From NCBI RefSeq assembly GCF_964246085.1, contig NZ_CAXTPD010000030.1: a stretch of 47,460 nt of DNA; one strand, given 5' to 3'. Position numbers and translations under genes: made by a program. Positions 15,259 through 24,322 of the stretch are shown here, in pieces. How positions within the stretch are numbered: position 1 is the stretch's first letter; every line of letters begins with the position of its first letter. The stretch is from Brotaphodocola sp003480315. GTDB taxonomy: Bacteria; Bacillota; Clostridia; Lachnospirales; Lachnospiraceae. The notes under the pieces are model-generated. The model was not told the DNA's origin. It was given only the letters and a program-made list of their open reading frames with translations, and searched no databases.

Positions 15259-17259
15259 ATGAAAAGCAAATACCAGCATATTTTCAGTCCCATGACCATT
15301 CGTCATATGACTGTAAAAAACAGAATTGTGATGATGCCGATGGGCACCAATTTCGGAGAGCAGAACGGAGAAATGAGCTTTCTGCACATCAATTACTATG
15401 AACAGCGAGCAAAAGGCGGTACCGGACTGCTGATCGTTGAAAATGCCAGTGTGGATTCTCCGCAGGGCTCCAACGGAACAACCCAGCTGCGCATAGATTC
15501 GGACAATTACATACCACGCCTGTATAAGCTATGCGAAAATGTTCATAAGCACGGAGCCTGCATCGCCATCCAGATCAATCACGCGGGTGCGTCTGCCATG
15601 TCATCCCGCATCGGAATGCAGCCGGTTTCTGCCTCAGATGTGCCTTCTAAGGAAGGTGGTGAGATCCCGAGGCCTCTGACAAAGGAAGAAATCCTGCATA
15701 TTGTCCGTAAATATGCAGAAGCTGCCAGACGTGCACAGATTTGTGGCTTTGACGCAGTCGAGATCCATGCGGGCCATTCCTACCTGATCAGCCAGTTCCT
15801 TTCTCCGATCTATAACAAACGGACAGATGAATTTGGCGGTTCCGCTGAAAACCGTACCCGCTTTGCGCGTATGATCCTGGAGGCAGTTCGAAAACAGGTC
15901 GGGCCGCATTTTCCGATTTTCCTGCGCATCAGCGCGGATGAGCTTATGGAGGGCGGAAACACACTGGAGGATACCCTGGCTTATCTGGAATACCTGGAAA
16001 AAGAAGTGGATGTCTTTGATGTTTCCTGTGGCCTGAATGGTTCCATCCAGTACCAGATAGATGCAAATTATCTTCCGGACGGCTGGCGTTCTTATATGGC
16101 AAGAGCTGTGAAGGAAAAATTCGGGAAACCCTGCATTGCTGTCGGAAATATCCGCCATCCACAGATCGCGGAGGAAATCCTTGCAAAGGGGGATGCAGAT
16201 TTTATTGGCATGGGACGCGGCCTGATCGCGGAGCCGGAATGGGTCAACAAGGTAGAATACGGAAACGAATGTGATCTTCGCAGCTGTATTTCCTGCAACA
16301 TCGGCTGTGCGGGACACCGCATCGGCCTGAACCAGCCCATCCGCTGCACTGTCAATCCGGCGGTAAACAGTGGGGAAGACTATATGAAGCATAAAATCAA
16401 AAAGCCCTGCAATGTCGTTGTCATCGGAGGCGGTACCGCAGGCCTGGAAGCGGCATGCACCGCTGCGGAGGTCGGCTGTACAACATTTTTGATTGAAAAA
16501 AAAGCAGAGCTGGGTGGTCTTGCATCGGTGATCTCAAAAATTCCGGACAAAAAACGACTTGGAGAATTTCCGCAGTATCTGATCCGCCGGGCAGCAAAGC
16601 TGCATAACCTGTTTGTTTTCTGCAACACGCAGGCAACCACAGAGCTTGTGAAAAGCCTGAATCCGGACATCATTGTGAATGCAACCGGATCTGAACCGAC
16701 GCTGCCGCCGATCCGGGGACTTCACGAGCTTGTTGACAAAGAGGACAGTCATGTTGCAACTGTGTTAAAAATGATCGAGCGGATTCCGGAATATCCGGAG
16801 CATATGGAAGGCAGGAAGGTTGTGATCATCGGAGGCGGGGCAGTCGGCCTGGATGTCATGGAATTCTTCACGGAGCGTGGAGCACGGGTTTCCATGGTTG
16901 AGATGCTTCCCATGATCGGAAACGGACTCGACCCGGTTTCCAGATGTGACATTCATGCAAAACTGAATAAATATCAGGTGGAGCAGATGGTGAATACGAT
17001 GCTCCAGGAGGTCAGAAATGACCGGTTTATCGTAAAAACACCGCAGGATGAAATCAAAGAGCTTCCCTTCGATTATGGTTTTATCTGCCTGGGCATGAAA
17101 GCCAGCACACCGGTATTAAAAGAGCTTGAAGAGACCTTTTCAGATACCAATGTCGAGATCATAAACATCGGTGACAGCAAGCGTGCGCGCAGGATCATAG
17201 AGGGAACAGAAGAGGGAAGAAATATTTTAAGTGTTCTTGAGCGGCACGACTATCTGTAA
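15259..17259 (+). CDS. Iron-sulfur Old Yellow Enzyme (2,4-dienoyl-CoA reductase-like), first copy
   Basis: Protein of 666 residues in the NADH:flavin oxidoreductase/enoate reductase family. The N-terminal FMN TIM barrel (1-340) carries HAGHSYLISQFLSP with the likely proton-donor Tyr175. Cys343, Cys346, Cys350 and Cys363 (Cx2Cx3Cx12C) should hold a 4Fe-4S cluster. The C-terminal half has two dinucleotide-binding motifs (VVVIGGGTAGLEAA near 388 and VVIIGGGAVGLDVM near 515) for FAD and NAD(P)H. Such enzymes reduce activated C=C bonds in 2-enoates, dienoyl-CoA or enones; bile-acid BaiCD/BaiH are relatives. Substrate unproven; the ydiB-aroD neighbours suggest shikimate-type acids. CGGAG precedes the ATG, and its promoter looks weak, as for an activator-dependent gene. 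Confidence 0.92.
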   Translation: MKSKYQHIFSPMTIRHMTVKNRIVMMPMGTNFGEQNGEMSFLHINYYEQRAKGGTGLLIVENASVDSPQGSNGTTQLRIDSDNYIPRLYKLCENVHKHGACIAIQINHAGASAMSSRIGMQPVSASDVPSKEGGEIPRPLTKEEILHIVRKYAEAARRAQICGFDAVEIHAGHSYLISQFLSPIYNKRTDEFGGSAENRTRFARMILEAVRKQVGPHFPIFLRISADELMEGGNTLEDTLAYLEYLEKEVDVFDVSCGLNGSIQYQIDANYLPDGWRSYMARAVKEKFGKPCIAVGNIRHPQIAEEILAKGDADFIGMGRGLIAEPEWVNKVEYGNECDLRSCISCNIGCAGHRIGLNQPIRCTVNPAVNSGEDYMKHKIKKPCNVVVIGGGTAGLEAACTAAEVGCTTFLIEKKAELGGLASVISKIPDKKRLGEFPQYLIRRAAKLHNLFVFCNTQATTELVKSLNPDIIVNATGSEPTLPPIRGLHELVDKEDSHVATVLKMIERIPEYPEHMEGRKVVIIGGGAVGLDVMEFFTERGARVSMVEMLPMIGNGLDPVSRCDIHAKLNKYQVEQMVNTMLQEVRNDRFIVKTPQDEIKELPFDYGFICLGMKASTPVLKELEETFSDTNVEIINIGDSKRARRIIEGTEEGRNILSVLERHDYL

Positions 17260-17363
17260 CCTTGAAATTCAGGGTTACGCACCCGGAACCGGAAATGGTT
17301 GTATTTGCGCTGCATGCGTGATATAAAAATAAGAGTGTTATTTAAGTGAAAGGGGTATGAATT

Positions 17364-18242
17364 ATGGCAGAAAGAATTACAGGACATACAGAACTGATCG
17401 GGTTATTTGCGTATCCGATCCGGCATTCCAATTCACCGGCAATGCACAATGAAGCGTTTGCTTACCTTGGTCTCGACTACGCCTATCTTGCATTTGAGGT
17501 GGACAACAGCACGCTGGAGGATGCGATCAGGGGCTTTCGCGCAATGAAGATGGTCGGAGCCAATGTTTCCATGCCGAATAAAACGGTTGTAGGAAAATAT
17601 CTGGATAAACTGTCACCGGCTGCAGAGCTCTGCGGTGCAGTGAATACCATCGTCAATGAAAATGGTGTACTGACCGGACATATCACAGACGGTATCGGTT
17701 TTATGCAGGCGTTAAAGGATAACGATATCGATGCGATCGGAAAGAAGATGACAATTGTCGGAGCCGGCGGTGCCGCAACAGCAGTAGAGATCCAGGCGGC
17801 ATTGGACGGAGTAAAGGAAATCTCTATTTTTAATCCGCACGATAAATTCTGGGCTAACGCGGAGGAAACCGTAAAGAAGATCAATGAAAGAACATCCTGC
17901 AGGGCTGTTCTCTACGATCTGGATGACAAAGACCGTTTACGGACAGAGATGGCAGATTCCTACCTGTTTGTAAATGGAACCGGTGTTGGAATGAAGCCTC
18001 TGGAAGGTCTGTCTGTCGTGCCGGATGAGTCTTATTTCAGACCGGAGCTGATTGTTGTGGATATTCCGTATTCTCCGTTGGAGACAAAAATGCGTGCAAT
18101 GGCGAAAAAAGCGGGATGTAAGACCATGAATGGTATGGGCATGATGCTGTTCCAGGGTGCTGCGGCATTTAAGCTGTGGACCGGAAAGGATATGCCGATC
18201 GAGCATATGAAAGAGGTGCTGCATATCCGTTATGATGACTGA
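17364..18242 (+). CDS. ydiB: Quinate/shikimate dehydrogenase (YdiB-like)
   Basis: NAD(P)-dependent oxidoreductase interconverting shikimate and 3-dehydroshikimate, and in the YdiB branch quinate and 3-dehydroquinate. It has Ser22 and Ser24 (RHSNSP) for the carboxylate, catalytic Lys73 (NVSMPNK), Asp109 (HITDGIGF), a Rossmann loop GAGGAATA and a C-terminal MLFQGAAAFKLWTGKDMP. MPNK, NGTxVGMKPLE and LWTGKD are features I associate with E. coli YdiB rather than AroE. In E. coli ydiB also lies directly before aroD, as here. Length 292 is normal. AAGGGG precedes the ATG. No other aro gene is present, which argues for catabolic use rather than chorismate synthesis. Confidence 0.9.
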   Translation: MAERITGHTELIGLFAYPIRHSNSPAMHNEAFAYLGLDYAYLAFEVDNSTLEDAIRGFRAMKMVGANVSMPNKTVVGKYLDKLSPAAELCGAVNTIVNENGVLTGHITDGIGFMQALKDNDIDAIGKKMTIVGAGGAATAVEIQAALDGVKEISIFNPHDKFWANAEETVKKINERTSCRAVLYDLDDKDRLRTEMADSYLFVNGTGVGMKPLEGLSVVPDESYFRPELIVVDIPYSPLETKMRAMAKKAGCKTMNGMGMMLFQGAAAFKLWTGKDMPIEHMKEVLHIRYDD

Positions 18243-18295
18243 GGACTGTGCAGCGCACAGTCTTGGCATGAAAGAAAAAAGCTGGAGGAACGTGA

Positions 18296-19072
18296 ATGAA
18301 TACGGAAACGAATAGCTGGGTAGAAGTCCGCGGCGTGCGGATCGGAGAGGGCATTCCGAAAATCTGTGTGCCGATCGTCGGTACAACAAGGGATGAGATT
18401 CTGGCAGCAGCAAAATCCTTTGAAAGCGTAAAGAAGGATGTCGTTGAGTGGCGGGCTGACTGGTTCAATGGTGTCTTTGATTTTGCACAGGTAGAAGCCG
18501 TGATGACAGAACTGCGCCAGGTGCTTGGAAATACTCCGGTCCTTTTTACCTTCCGGACCGCCAACGAGGGCGGAGAAAAGGCAATTGAGCCGGCTGCTTA
18601 TGCCGAGTTAAATAAAAGGGCTGCTGCAACGGGACTGATCGATCTGGTGGACGTGGAAGCCTTTACCGGCGATGAGGTGGTAAGGGATATCATTGAGTCA
18701 GCACATGAGAGCGGCGTTGTGGTGGTAGCTTCCAACCATGATTTTGAAAAAACACCGGAAAAGGACGAGATCGTAAGACGTCTGAGAAAAATGCAGGAGC
18801 TGGGCGCAGATATTCCAAAGATCGCGGTGATGCCGCAGAGCAGAAAAGATGTTCTGACCCTGCTTTCAGCTACCGAGGAGATGGCATCAAAGTACGCAGA
18901 CCGTCCGATCATTACCATGTCCATGTCGGCAACCGGGCTGATCAGCCGTCTTTGCGGAGAGTGCTTTGGTTCGGCACTGACGTTCGGGGCAGTGGGAAAA
19001 GCGTCAGCACCGGGGCAGATGAATGCATCGGATCTGAGTGAGATCCTGAATCTGATCCATACAAGCTTATAG
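18296..19072 (+). CDS. aroD: Type I 3-dehydroquinate dehydratase
   Basis: Schiff-base aldolase-fold enzyme interconverting 3-dehydroquinate and 3-dehydroshikimate. Catalytic residues are visible: Glu51 and Arg53 (EWRAD), His148 (SNHDF) and the Schiff-base Lys175 (PKIAVMP), then the substrate-lid end FGSALTFGAVGKASAPGQ. Length 258 is typical. CTGGAGG is 7-8 nt before the ATG. It lies 53 bp behind ydiB and in front of a strong terminator, so 15259-19072 is probably one operon. Type I enzymes are reversible in principle, allowing quinate to be drawn to dehydroshikimate. Confidence 0.95.
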   Translation: MNTETNSWVEVRGVRIGEGIPKICVPIVGTTRDEILAAAKSFESVKKDVVEWRADWFNGVFDFAQVEAVMTELRQVLGNTPVLFTFRTANEGGEKAIEPAAYAELNKRAAATGLIDLVDVEAFTGDEVVRDIIESAHESGVVVVASNHDFEKTPEKDEIVRRLRKMQELGADIPKIAVMPQSRKDVLTLLSATEEMASKYADRPIITMSMSATGLISRLCGECFGSALTFGAVGKASAPGQMNASDLSEILNLIHTSL

Positions 19073-19082
19073 AGAAAAAAGA

Positions 19083-19125
19083 AGGGCGTGTAAAAAATGA
19101 GAAATCATTTTTTACACGCCTTTTT
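19083..19125. terminator. Bidirectional terminator between aroD and lysR
   Basis: A 16-bp perfect stem, GGCGTGTAAAAAATGA with TCATTTTTTACACGCC (19085-19120), has a GAAA loop and a T run on the plus side. The minus strand also gives a T-rich tail, and the convergent lysR stop lies beside it. Confidence 0.9.
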
Positions 19126-20006
19126 CAGATCAGAGCATGGCTCTTCACATAGCTCAGAAACTCCTCCGCAAGCGGTGTACGGTAGCGGTTTTTCAGATAC
19201 GCGATATAGAAACGGCGTTCCCAGTTTGCTTCTGTAATGTGGATGACCTTCAGATGCATGTTGGTAAGGATCGGCATATTCGGAACAACCGCGATGCCGA
19301 ATCCGTTGGCCACAAAGCCGGCAATGGTCTGGTCTTCATCAATCTCAAAGATGCAGTCCGGCTGTTTGCCGCAGGCAAGAAACAGCTTATCGATCATGGG
19401 GCGCAGGCCGCTTCGCCTGGAAAACAGGATCTGCGGATAATCCAGAGTCTCGGAAAGCCGGATTTCTGTCCGGTCAGAAAGCGGATGATCCGGAGGAACG
19501 ATGACCACGAGCTCCTGCCTGGCGACAGGGATAAAGTCGATAAGGGGTTCCTGGTCCATTCTGGAGCAAAATGTGAAATCGTATTTCTGATTTTTTAAAT
19601 CCTCCAGAAAGTCTGCGGTCAGGCCGTTGTAAAAATGAAAGTCGATGGTTTTATCCGGATAGGCTGTCAGAAATCCGCGGATCAGGCGGGGAACAAAATC
19701 AGTTCCGAGAGTGGGAAGCAGGCCGATATCAAGCCGGCCGTTCCCCTGAGCGGATGATTTCAGGCGCTCGACACTGCTGTCGAGCAGCTGGAGGGTATGC
19801 TCTGCGTCTTTTAAAAAGTTTTTTCCGCATTTTGTGAGAATGACATTTCTTCCGTCTTTTTCAAACAGCTTAACTCCAAGCTCTTTTTCCAACGCTGAGA
19901 TGGCATGACTCAGGCTTGGCTGTGTGATACACAGCTGCTCGGAGGCTTTCATGTAATGCTGAAATTTTGCAAGGGTGACAAAGTAACGAAGCTGATACAG
20001 ATTCAT
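19125..20006 (-). CDS. LysR-family regulator of the island
   Basis: Protein of 293 residues with the N-terminal winged helix (YFVTLAKFQHYMKASEQLCITQPSLSHAISALEKELG) and a two-lobed effector-binding domain (residues about 90-290). It is read divergently from the TIM-barrel gene, with GGAAGGAG before the ATG and TATACT (20031-20036) as its -10. A LysR-type box (20046-20060) overlaps its own -35 region and lies near -65 of the divergent promoter, the classical arrangement for autorepression plus activation. Listeria QuiR, a shikimate-sensing LysR, offers a functional parallel; that is analogy only. Confidence 0.93.
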   Translation of the reverse strand: MNLYQLRYFVTLAKFQHYMKASEQLCITQPSLSHAISALEKELGVKLFEKDGRNVILTKCGKNFLKDAEHTLQLLDSSVERLKSSAQGNGRLDIGLLPTLGTDFVPRLIRGFLTAYPDKTIDFHFYNGLTADFLEDLKNQKYDFTFCSRMDQEPLIDFIPVARQELVVIVPPDHPLSDRTEIRLSETLDYPQILFSRRSGLRPMIDKLFLACGKQPDCIFEIDEDQTIAGFVANGFGIAVVPNMPILTNMHLKVIHITEANWERRFYIAYLKNRYRTPLAEEFLSYVKSHALI

Positions 20007-20045
20007 AAAAAACGACTCCTTCCTGCAGCCAGTATAGCATAATTG

Positions 20046-20060
20046 ATAGATTCTTTCTAT
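20046..20060. promoter_or_regulatory. LysR-type operator in the divergent promoter region
   Basis: ATAGA-N5-TCTAT satisfies the T-N11-A rule and is centred at 20053, about 65 bp before the predicted start (near 20118) of the divergent operon. The decamer AATTGATAGA that opens this site (20041-20050) recurs exactly at 20121-20130, where it begins TGATA-N6-TATCA. Two half-related sites flanking a promoter suggest LysR recognition and activation sites. Confidence 0.6.
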
Positions 20061-20081
20061 GAATGCGGCAAAAAAGATACA

Positions 20082-20111
20082 TTGGTTTTTGAAAACAGCA
20101 TTACGTATAAT
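20082..20111 (+). promoter_or_regulatory. Promoter of the TIM-barrel / second OYE operon
   Basis: TTGGTT (20082-20087) and perfect TATAAT (20106-20111) are separated by 18 bp. The weak -35 and the upstream LysR box fit activator dependence. Confidence 0.6.
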
Positions 20112-20170
20112 AGAACAAGAAATTGATAGAAAAATATCAGATATAAACTGAAAGATTAGGAGGAAATATC

Positions 20171-21016
20171 ATGTCAAACTTGCATCCAATTACAATCAGT
20201 TCCTGGACTCTGGGCGATCAGTGCAGCTTTGAAGAGCGGGTACAGGCAGCAAAAAAAGCAGGCTACGAAGGAATCGGCCTGCGGGCAGAGACCTATGCGG
20301 ATGCCTTAAATGAGGGTCTGAAGGACAGTGACATTCTCGCGATACTGGAAAAATACGATATGAAGGTCACGGAAGTGGAGTATATCGTACAGTGGGCAGA
20401 GGAGCATCGCTCTTACGAACAGAAATACAAAGAGCAGATCTGCTTTCATATGTGCCAGCTGTTTGGTGTCCGCCATATCAACTGTGGTCTGATGGAAAAC
20501 TATCCGGTGGAGCAGACAGCTCAGAAGTTAAAAGAGCTTTGTCAGAGAGCCGGGGAATATATGATCGGAGTAGAGCCGATGCCGTACAGCGGAATCCCGG
20601 ATCTGAAAAAGGCGTATCAGGTGGTGATGGCCTCCGGCTGCGAAAATGCGATGATCATTCTGGACAGCTGGCACTGGGTAAGAGCCGATCAGCCCTATGA
20701 CATCCTGACAAAAGAAATTGCCAAAAAGGTGGTAAGCATCCAGATCAATGATGCCTATGAAAGACCTTATGCAGCGCCTGTTTTAAGAGATGAATCCATG
20801 CATGACAGGCTTGCGCCCGGCACGGGAGCTAAGGATACTGCAGGCTTTGTCCGCATGGTCCGCGAAGCCGGAGTATCTCCGCTCGCGGTCGGCGTCGAGG
20901 TGATCTCCGATGCCATCCTGGCGAAGGGGGTGGAGAAGGCTGCCGCCTATACATACGAGAATACCGTAAAGGTTCTCAAAGAAGCATGGCCAGAGCTTTT
21001 GAACGGAGAAAAATAA
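20171..21016 (+). CDS. Sugar phosphate isomerase/epimerase-family TIM-barrel protein
   Basis: Xylose-isomerase-like TIM barrel of 281 residues. Likely metal ligands are the Glu in IGVEPMP (about 137), Asp and His in ILDSWHW (about 163-166) and the Glu in VGVEVIS (about 238). The family includes inosose dehydratases, epimerases and the 3-dehydroshikimate dehydratases (AsbF/QuiC type) that make protocatechuate. Given ydiB, aroD and a LysR gene beside it, a dehydratase or isomerase of a dehydroshikimate-like acid is plausible, but the sequence does not settle the reaction. TTAGGAGG precedes the ATG. The second Old Yellow Enzyme begins 36 bp downstream. Confidence 0.85.
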   Translation: MSNLHPITISSWTLGDQCSFEERVQAAKKAGYEGIGLRAETYADALNEGLKDSDILAILEKYDMKVTEVEYIVQWAEEHRSYEQKYKEQICFHMCQLFGVRHINCGLMENYPVEQTAQKLKELCQRAGEYMIGVEPMPYSGIPDLKKAYQVVMASGCENAMIILDSWHWVRADQPYDILTKEIAKKVVSIQINDAYERPYAAPVLRDESMHDRLAPGTGAKDTAGFVRMVREAGVSPLAVGVEVISDAILAKGVEKAAAYTYENTVKVLKEAWPELLNGEK

Positions 21017-21052
21017 GACTGCAAATAAAATAAGATACAGAATGGAGCTACA

Positions 21053-22978
21053 ATGAAATTCAAAGCAATGTTTCAGCCGATAGAAATTGGCAATATGACA
21101 GTGAAAAACAGATTTGTGGTGCCGCCGATGGGCAACAACTTTGCAAATACCGACGGCACGATGAGTGAACAGTCTGCAGCCTATTATGCAGAACGAGCAA
21201 AAGGAGGCTTTGGCCTGATCACGATCGAGGCAACCGTTGTCCATCCGGATGCGAAGGGCGGACCGAGAAAGCCATGTCTCTACGATGACAGCATGATCGA
21301 AAGCTTTCAAAAGGTGATCGAGGCCTGCCACAGGGAGGGGGCGAAGGTTTCCATCCAGCTTCAGAATGCAGGGCCGGAGGGAAATGCGAAGAATGCAGGG
21401 GCGCCGATCAAGGCGGCATCATCCATCTGCACACAGTGTGGAAGAGATATCCCGCAGACACTGACAACGGAGGAAATCTATCACCTGGTCGATGGCTATG
21501 CAGATGCTGCGGAGCGTGCCTGGAAGGCCGGCGCGGATGCCGTGGAAGTTCACATGGCACATGGGTATCTGGTGAATTCATTCCTTTCTCCACGGACCAA
21601 TAAGCGTGTAGATGAGTTTGGAGGATGCTTTGAGAACAGGATGCGTTTTCCGCGGCTGATCATCGAAAAGATCCGGGAACGGGTCGGAGACAGGATTGCG
21701 GTCCTGGCCCGTATCAACAGCTCTGACGAGATTTTAGGCGGAAATGACGTACATGACAGTGCCGCGATCGCAGCCTGCCTGGAGGATTACGGTGTTGATG
21801 CGCTTCATGTATCCCGGTCAGTACATATCCGTGATGAATATATGTGGGCACCGACTGCGGTCCATGGAGGCTTTTCTGCGGACCTTGTCACAGAGATCAA
21901 GCGTGCTGTGACGATTCCGGTCATCACGGTAGGCCGTTTTACGGAACCGCAGTATGCTGAGCTTCTGGTGCGGGAGGGCCGGACTGATCTGGTTGCCTTT
22001 GGGCGTCAGAGCCTGGCAGATCCGGAGATGCCGAAAAAAGCTCTGGAAGGACGGCTGGAGGATATGATCCCATGCATTGCGTGTCTTCAGGGCTGTGTCC
22101 CAAGCATGTATCAGGGAAAACCGCTGTGCTGTCTGACAAACCCGTTCCTCGGCCATGAGAGTGAGCAATGGAAAACGGCAGAAACCCTAAAGAAGGTGAT
22201 GGTGATCGGCGGCGGTGTCGGCGGTCTGTGCGCTGCTTTTGTGGCAGCAGAACGTGGTCACAGCGTTACGCTTTTTGAAGCAGGGCATGTGCTCGGAGGG
22301 AACATGCGCCTGGCTGCTTTTCCGCCTGGAAAGGGAGATATTACCAATATGGTACGCGCATACATTCACCGCTGTGAAAAGGATGGTGTCAGGATCATTC
22401 TGGATCAGGAGGTTACCCTGGAGCTGATCCGCAAAGAAAATCCGGACGCCGTGATCGTTGCTACCGGCGCAAAGCCACTGGTTCTGTCAATTGAAGGAAT
22501 TGATCGGCCGGAAATCCTCTCGGGTTCCGCTGTGCTGGATGGAACGCGCGCGCCGGGGAAAAAGGTCCTTGTTGTCGGCGGAGGAATGGTCGGCTGTGAG
22601 ATCGCGGCACTCCTCGGAGAACAGGAGCATGAGGTCGATGTGATCGAGCTGCGCGGGGAAATCGGAGCAGATGTGATCAGGGAACATAAAATCTATCTGA
22701 TGAAGGATTTTGAGCAATACCGGATTGGCCAGATCACGGGAGCGAAGGTGTGCCGTTTTTATAAGGATGGCGTGGAATATGAAGGTGCAGACGGTTCCAG
22801 ACATGAAGCACGCGGCTATGACAGCGTTGTGCTGGCTATGGGTTATCGGAGCTGCAATCCGTTTGCCGGTCAGATCGAAAAGCTTGGAAAAGAAGTATAT
22901 GTGATCGGAGATGCACATCAGGCAAGATGTGCCCTTGAGGCAACTTCTGAGGCATATCAGGCAGCAATCCGTCTTTAG
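21053..22978 (+). CDS. Iron-sulfur Old Yellow Enzyme (2,4-dienoyl-CoA reductase-like), second copy
   Basis: Protein of 641 residues with the same architecture as the 15259 gene but clearly diverged. The FMN barrel has HMAHGYLVNSFLSP (likely donor Tyr172). Cys341, Cys344, Cys348 and Cys359 or Cys360 are the cluster ligands. GGGVGGLCAAFVAAERGH (near 387) and VLVVGGGMVGCEIA (near 503) are the nucleotide-binding motifs. Like its relative it should pass electrons from NAD(P)H through FAD and 4Fe-4S to FMN and reduce an activated alkene. A separate gene pair suggests two different alkene steps, not redundancy. TGGAGC precedes the ATG. It probably shares a transcript with the TIM-barrel gene. Confidence 0.92.
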   Translation: MKFKAMFQPIEIGNMTVKNRFVVPPMGNNFANTDGTMSEQSAAYYAERAKGGFGLITIEATVVHPDAKGGPRKPCLYDDSMIESFQKVIEACHREGAKVSIQLQNAGPEGNAKNAGAPIKAASSICTQCGRDIPQTLTTEEIYHLVDGYADAAERAWKAGADAVEVHMAHGYLVNSFLSPRTNKRVDEFGGCFENRMRFPRLIIEKIRERVGDRIAVLARINSSDEILGGNDVHDSAAIAACLEDYGVDALHVSRSVHIRDEYMWAPTAVHGGFSADLVTEIKRAVTIPVITVGRFTEPQYAELLVREGRTDLVAFGRQSLADPEMPKKALEGRLEDMIPCIACLQGCVPSMYQGKPLCCLTNPFLGHESEQWKTAETLKKVMVIGGGVGGLCAAFVAAERGHSVTLFEAGHVLGGNMRLAAFPPGKGDITNMVRAYIHRCEKDGVRIILDQEVTLELIRKENPDAVIVATGAKPLVLSIEGIDRPEILSGSAVLDGTRAPGKKVLVVGGGMVGCEIAALLGEQEHEVDVIELRGEIGADVIREHKIYLMKDFEQYRIGQITGAKVCRFYKDGVEYEGADGSRHEARGYDSVVLAMGYRSCNPFAGQIEKLGKEVYVIGDAHQARCALEATSEAYQAAIRL

Positions 22979-23049
22979 CAGATCAGTTTGTTTTGCAAGT
23001 TCACACTGATAATCACAATCTAAAAACTGTAACACATACAACTAAATGC

Positions 23050-23078
23050 TTGATATTCGAAAAAACCTGTGCTATAAT
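23050..23078 (+). promoter_or_regulatory. Promoter of the TAXI-TRAP transporter
   Basis: TTGATA (23050-23055) and perfect TATAAT (23073-23078) have a 17-bp spacer in the gap after the second Old Yellow Enzyme. It is stronger than the other island promoters and looks independent of an activator. Confidence 0.75.
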
Positions 23079-23162
23079 GGGCCTCAAGTTAAGAAAATAC
23101 AGTGATACGAAATAAAAGAAAGCGTATTCGTATTTTGAAGAGAACCTGAGGAGGACATGATT

Positions 23163-24218
23163 ATGAAAAAGAATATGGCATTGGTTATGGCATCTATGAT
23201 GGCAGCATTATCCCTCACAGCCTGCGGCGGTTCCGGCGCAGCATCCACTGCTGCGGCTGACACCAAGACTGCAGATACCACTGCGGCCGGCAGCGCAGAC
23301 ACCAAAGCAGCACCGGCAGACAAGATCGGTCTGGCAGGCAGCGGCAAGGAGCTCATTTTTACCACCGGCGGCGACCAGGGTACCTACTATGGCTTCGGAA
23401 GCGTCATTGCCGGTCAGATCAGCGACTTGACTGACACTACCGTGACCGCCATCGTGGGAAAGGGCTCGAAAGGAAATATCGAGGCAATGGATGCCGGTGA
23501 TGCGCAGCTTGGTTTTGTACAGTCCGATGTTATGGCATACGCCTATAACGGTACGAACCTTTTCGAGGGTGCCAAGATCGACGGCTTCTCCACTGTGGCA
23601 GCGCTTTATATGGAGCAGGTTCAGATCGTAACCCTGAATCCGGATATCAAGACCGTGGCTGATTTAAAGGGCAAAACCGTATCTGTCGGTGACTCCGGCT
23701 CCGGTGTTTACTTTAACGCCCTGGATTGTCTGGGCGCATACAACATGACGATTGATGATATCAAACCTACCTATCAGTCCTTCGGCGACAGCGTGGAGGC
23801 GATGCAGGACGGAAAGATTGACGCAGCCTTCATTGTGGCAGGTGCACCGACCACTGCAGTGACCTCCCTGGCAGCAACCAGAGACGTATATCTGGTAGAA
23901 CTGGATGATGAGCACATTGCAAAGCTCCAGGAAACCTCTCCCTATTACACAAAGAATGTTATCTCAAAGGATGCATACGGACTTGACAAAGACGCTACGA
24001 CCGTTGCAGTCGGTGCAGTTATCATCGCACAGGATGATGTAGATGAAAATGATGTTTACAATGTGGTAGCAGGCATCTACGACAGCATCGACACCCTGGG
24101 ACATGACAAGAAAAATGAGCTGGATCTTGACTTTGCAGCTTCCGTAACCGCAGTTCCGTACCACGCAGGCGCAGCGAAATATTTTGCTGAAAAAGGTCTG
24201 ACCGTACCGACCAAATAA
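23163..24218 (+). CDS. TAXI-family TRAP transporter solute receptor (lipoprotein)
   Basis: Extracytoplasmic receptor of a tripartite ATP-independent transporter. It has a lipoprotein signal with lipobox LTAC, an Ala/Thr/Asp-rich linker (about 25-52), then the TAXI opening IFTTGGDQGTYYGFGSVIAG and the conserved VSVGDSGSGVYFNA region. About 351 residues. ATG 23163 is 8 nt from GAGGAGG; ATG 23157 is too close. The paired permease lies 104 bp downstream. TAXI ligands are commonly small carboxylates; a quinate- or shikimate-type acid is my inference from the island's enzymes. Confidence 0.93.
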   Translation: MKKNMALVMASMMAALSLTACGGSGAASTAAADTKTADTTAAGSADTKAAPADKIGLAGSGKELIFTTGGDQGTYYGFGSVIAGQISDLTDTTVTAIVGKGSKGNIEAMDAGDAQLGFVQSDVMAYAYNGTNLFEGAKIDGFSTVAALYMEQVQIVTLNPDIKTVADLKGKTVSVGDSGSGVYFNALDCLGAYNMTIDDIKPTYQSFGDSVEAMQDGKIDAAFIVAGAPTTAVTSLAATRDVYLVELDDEHIAKLQETSPYYTKNVISKDAYGLDKDATTVAVGAVIIAQDDVDENDVYNVVAGIYDSIDTLGHDKKNELDLDFAASVTAVPYHAGAAKYFAEKGLTVPTK

Positions 24219-24322
24219 GGACGAACGTGCAGCGGGAAGCTGTGAATAGCATGCAGCAGAACAGCGAACAGGGTGTTTCCGGAAAGGTACGCCTGAAATG
24301 GAATAGGAAGGGGATTTGATTT

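Noticed and set aside
15634..16392. 252-codon open frame on the minus strand within the first Old Yellow Enzyme gene
   Set aside because: Antisense to a gene with clear catalytic motifs; no ribosome site and no recognisable protein.
15259..22978. Bile-acid 7-dehydroxylation (bai) cluster
   Set aside because: The two reductases resemble BaiCD/BaiH in architecture, but no CoA ligase, 7-dehydratase, CoA transferase or hydroxysteroid dehydrogenase is present, and ydiB-aroD point elsewhere.
24250..24318. 22-codon frame between TAXI receptor and permease that could stand for a DUF1850-like protein
   Set aside because: Far too short and lacks any hydrophobic helix; treated as spacer.
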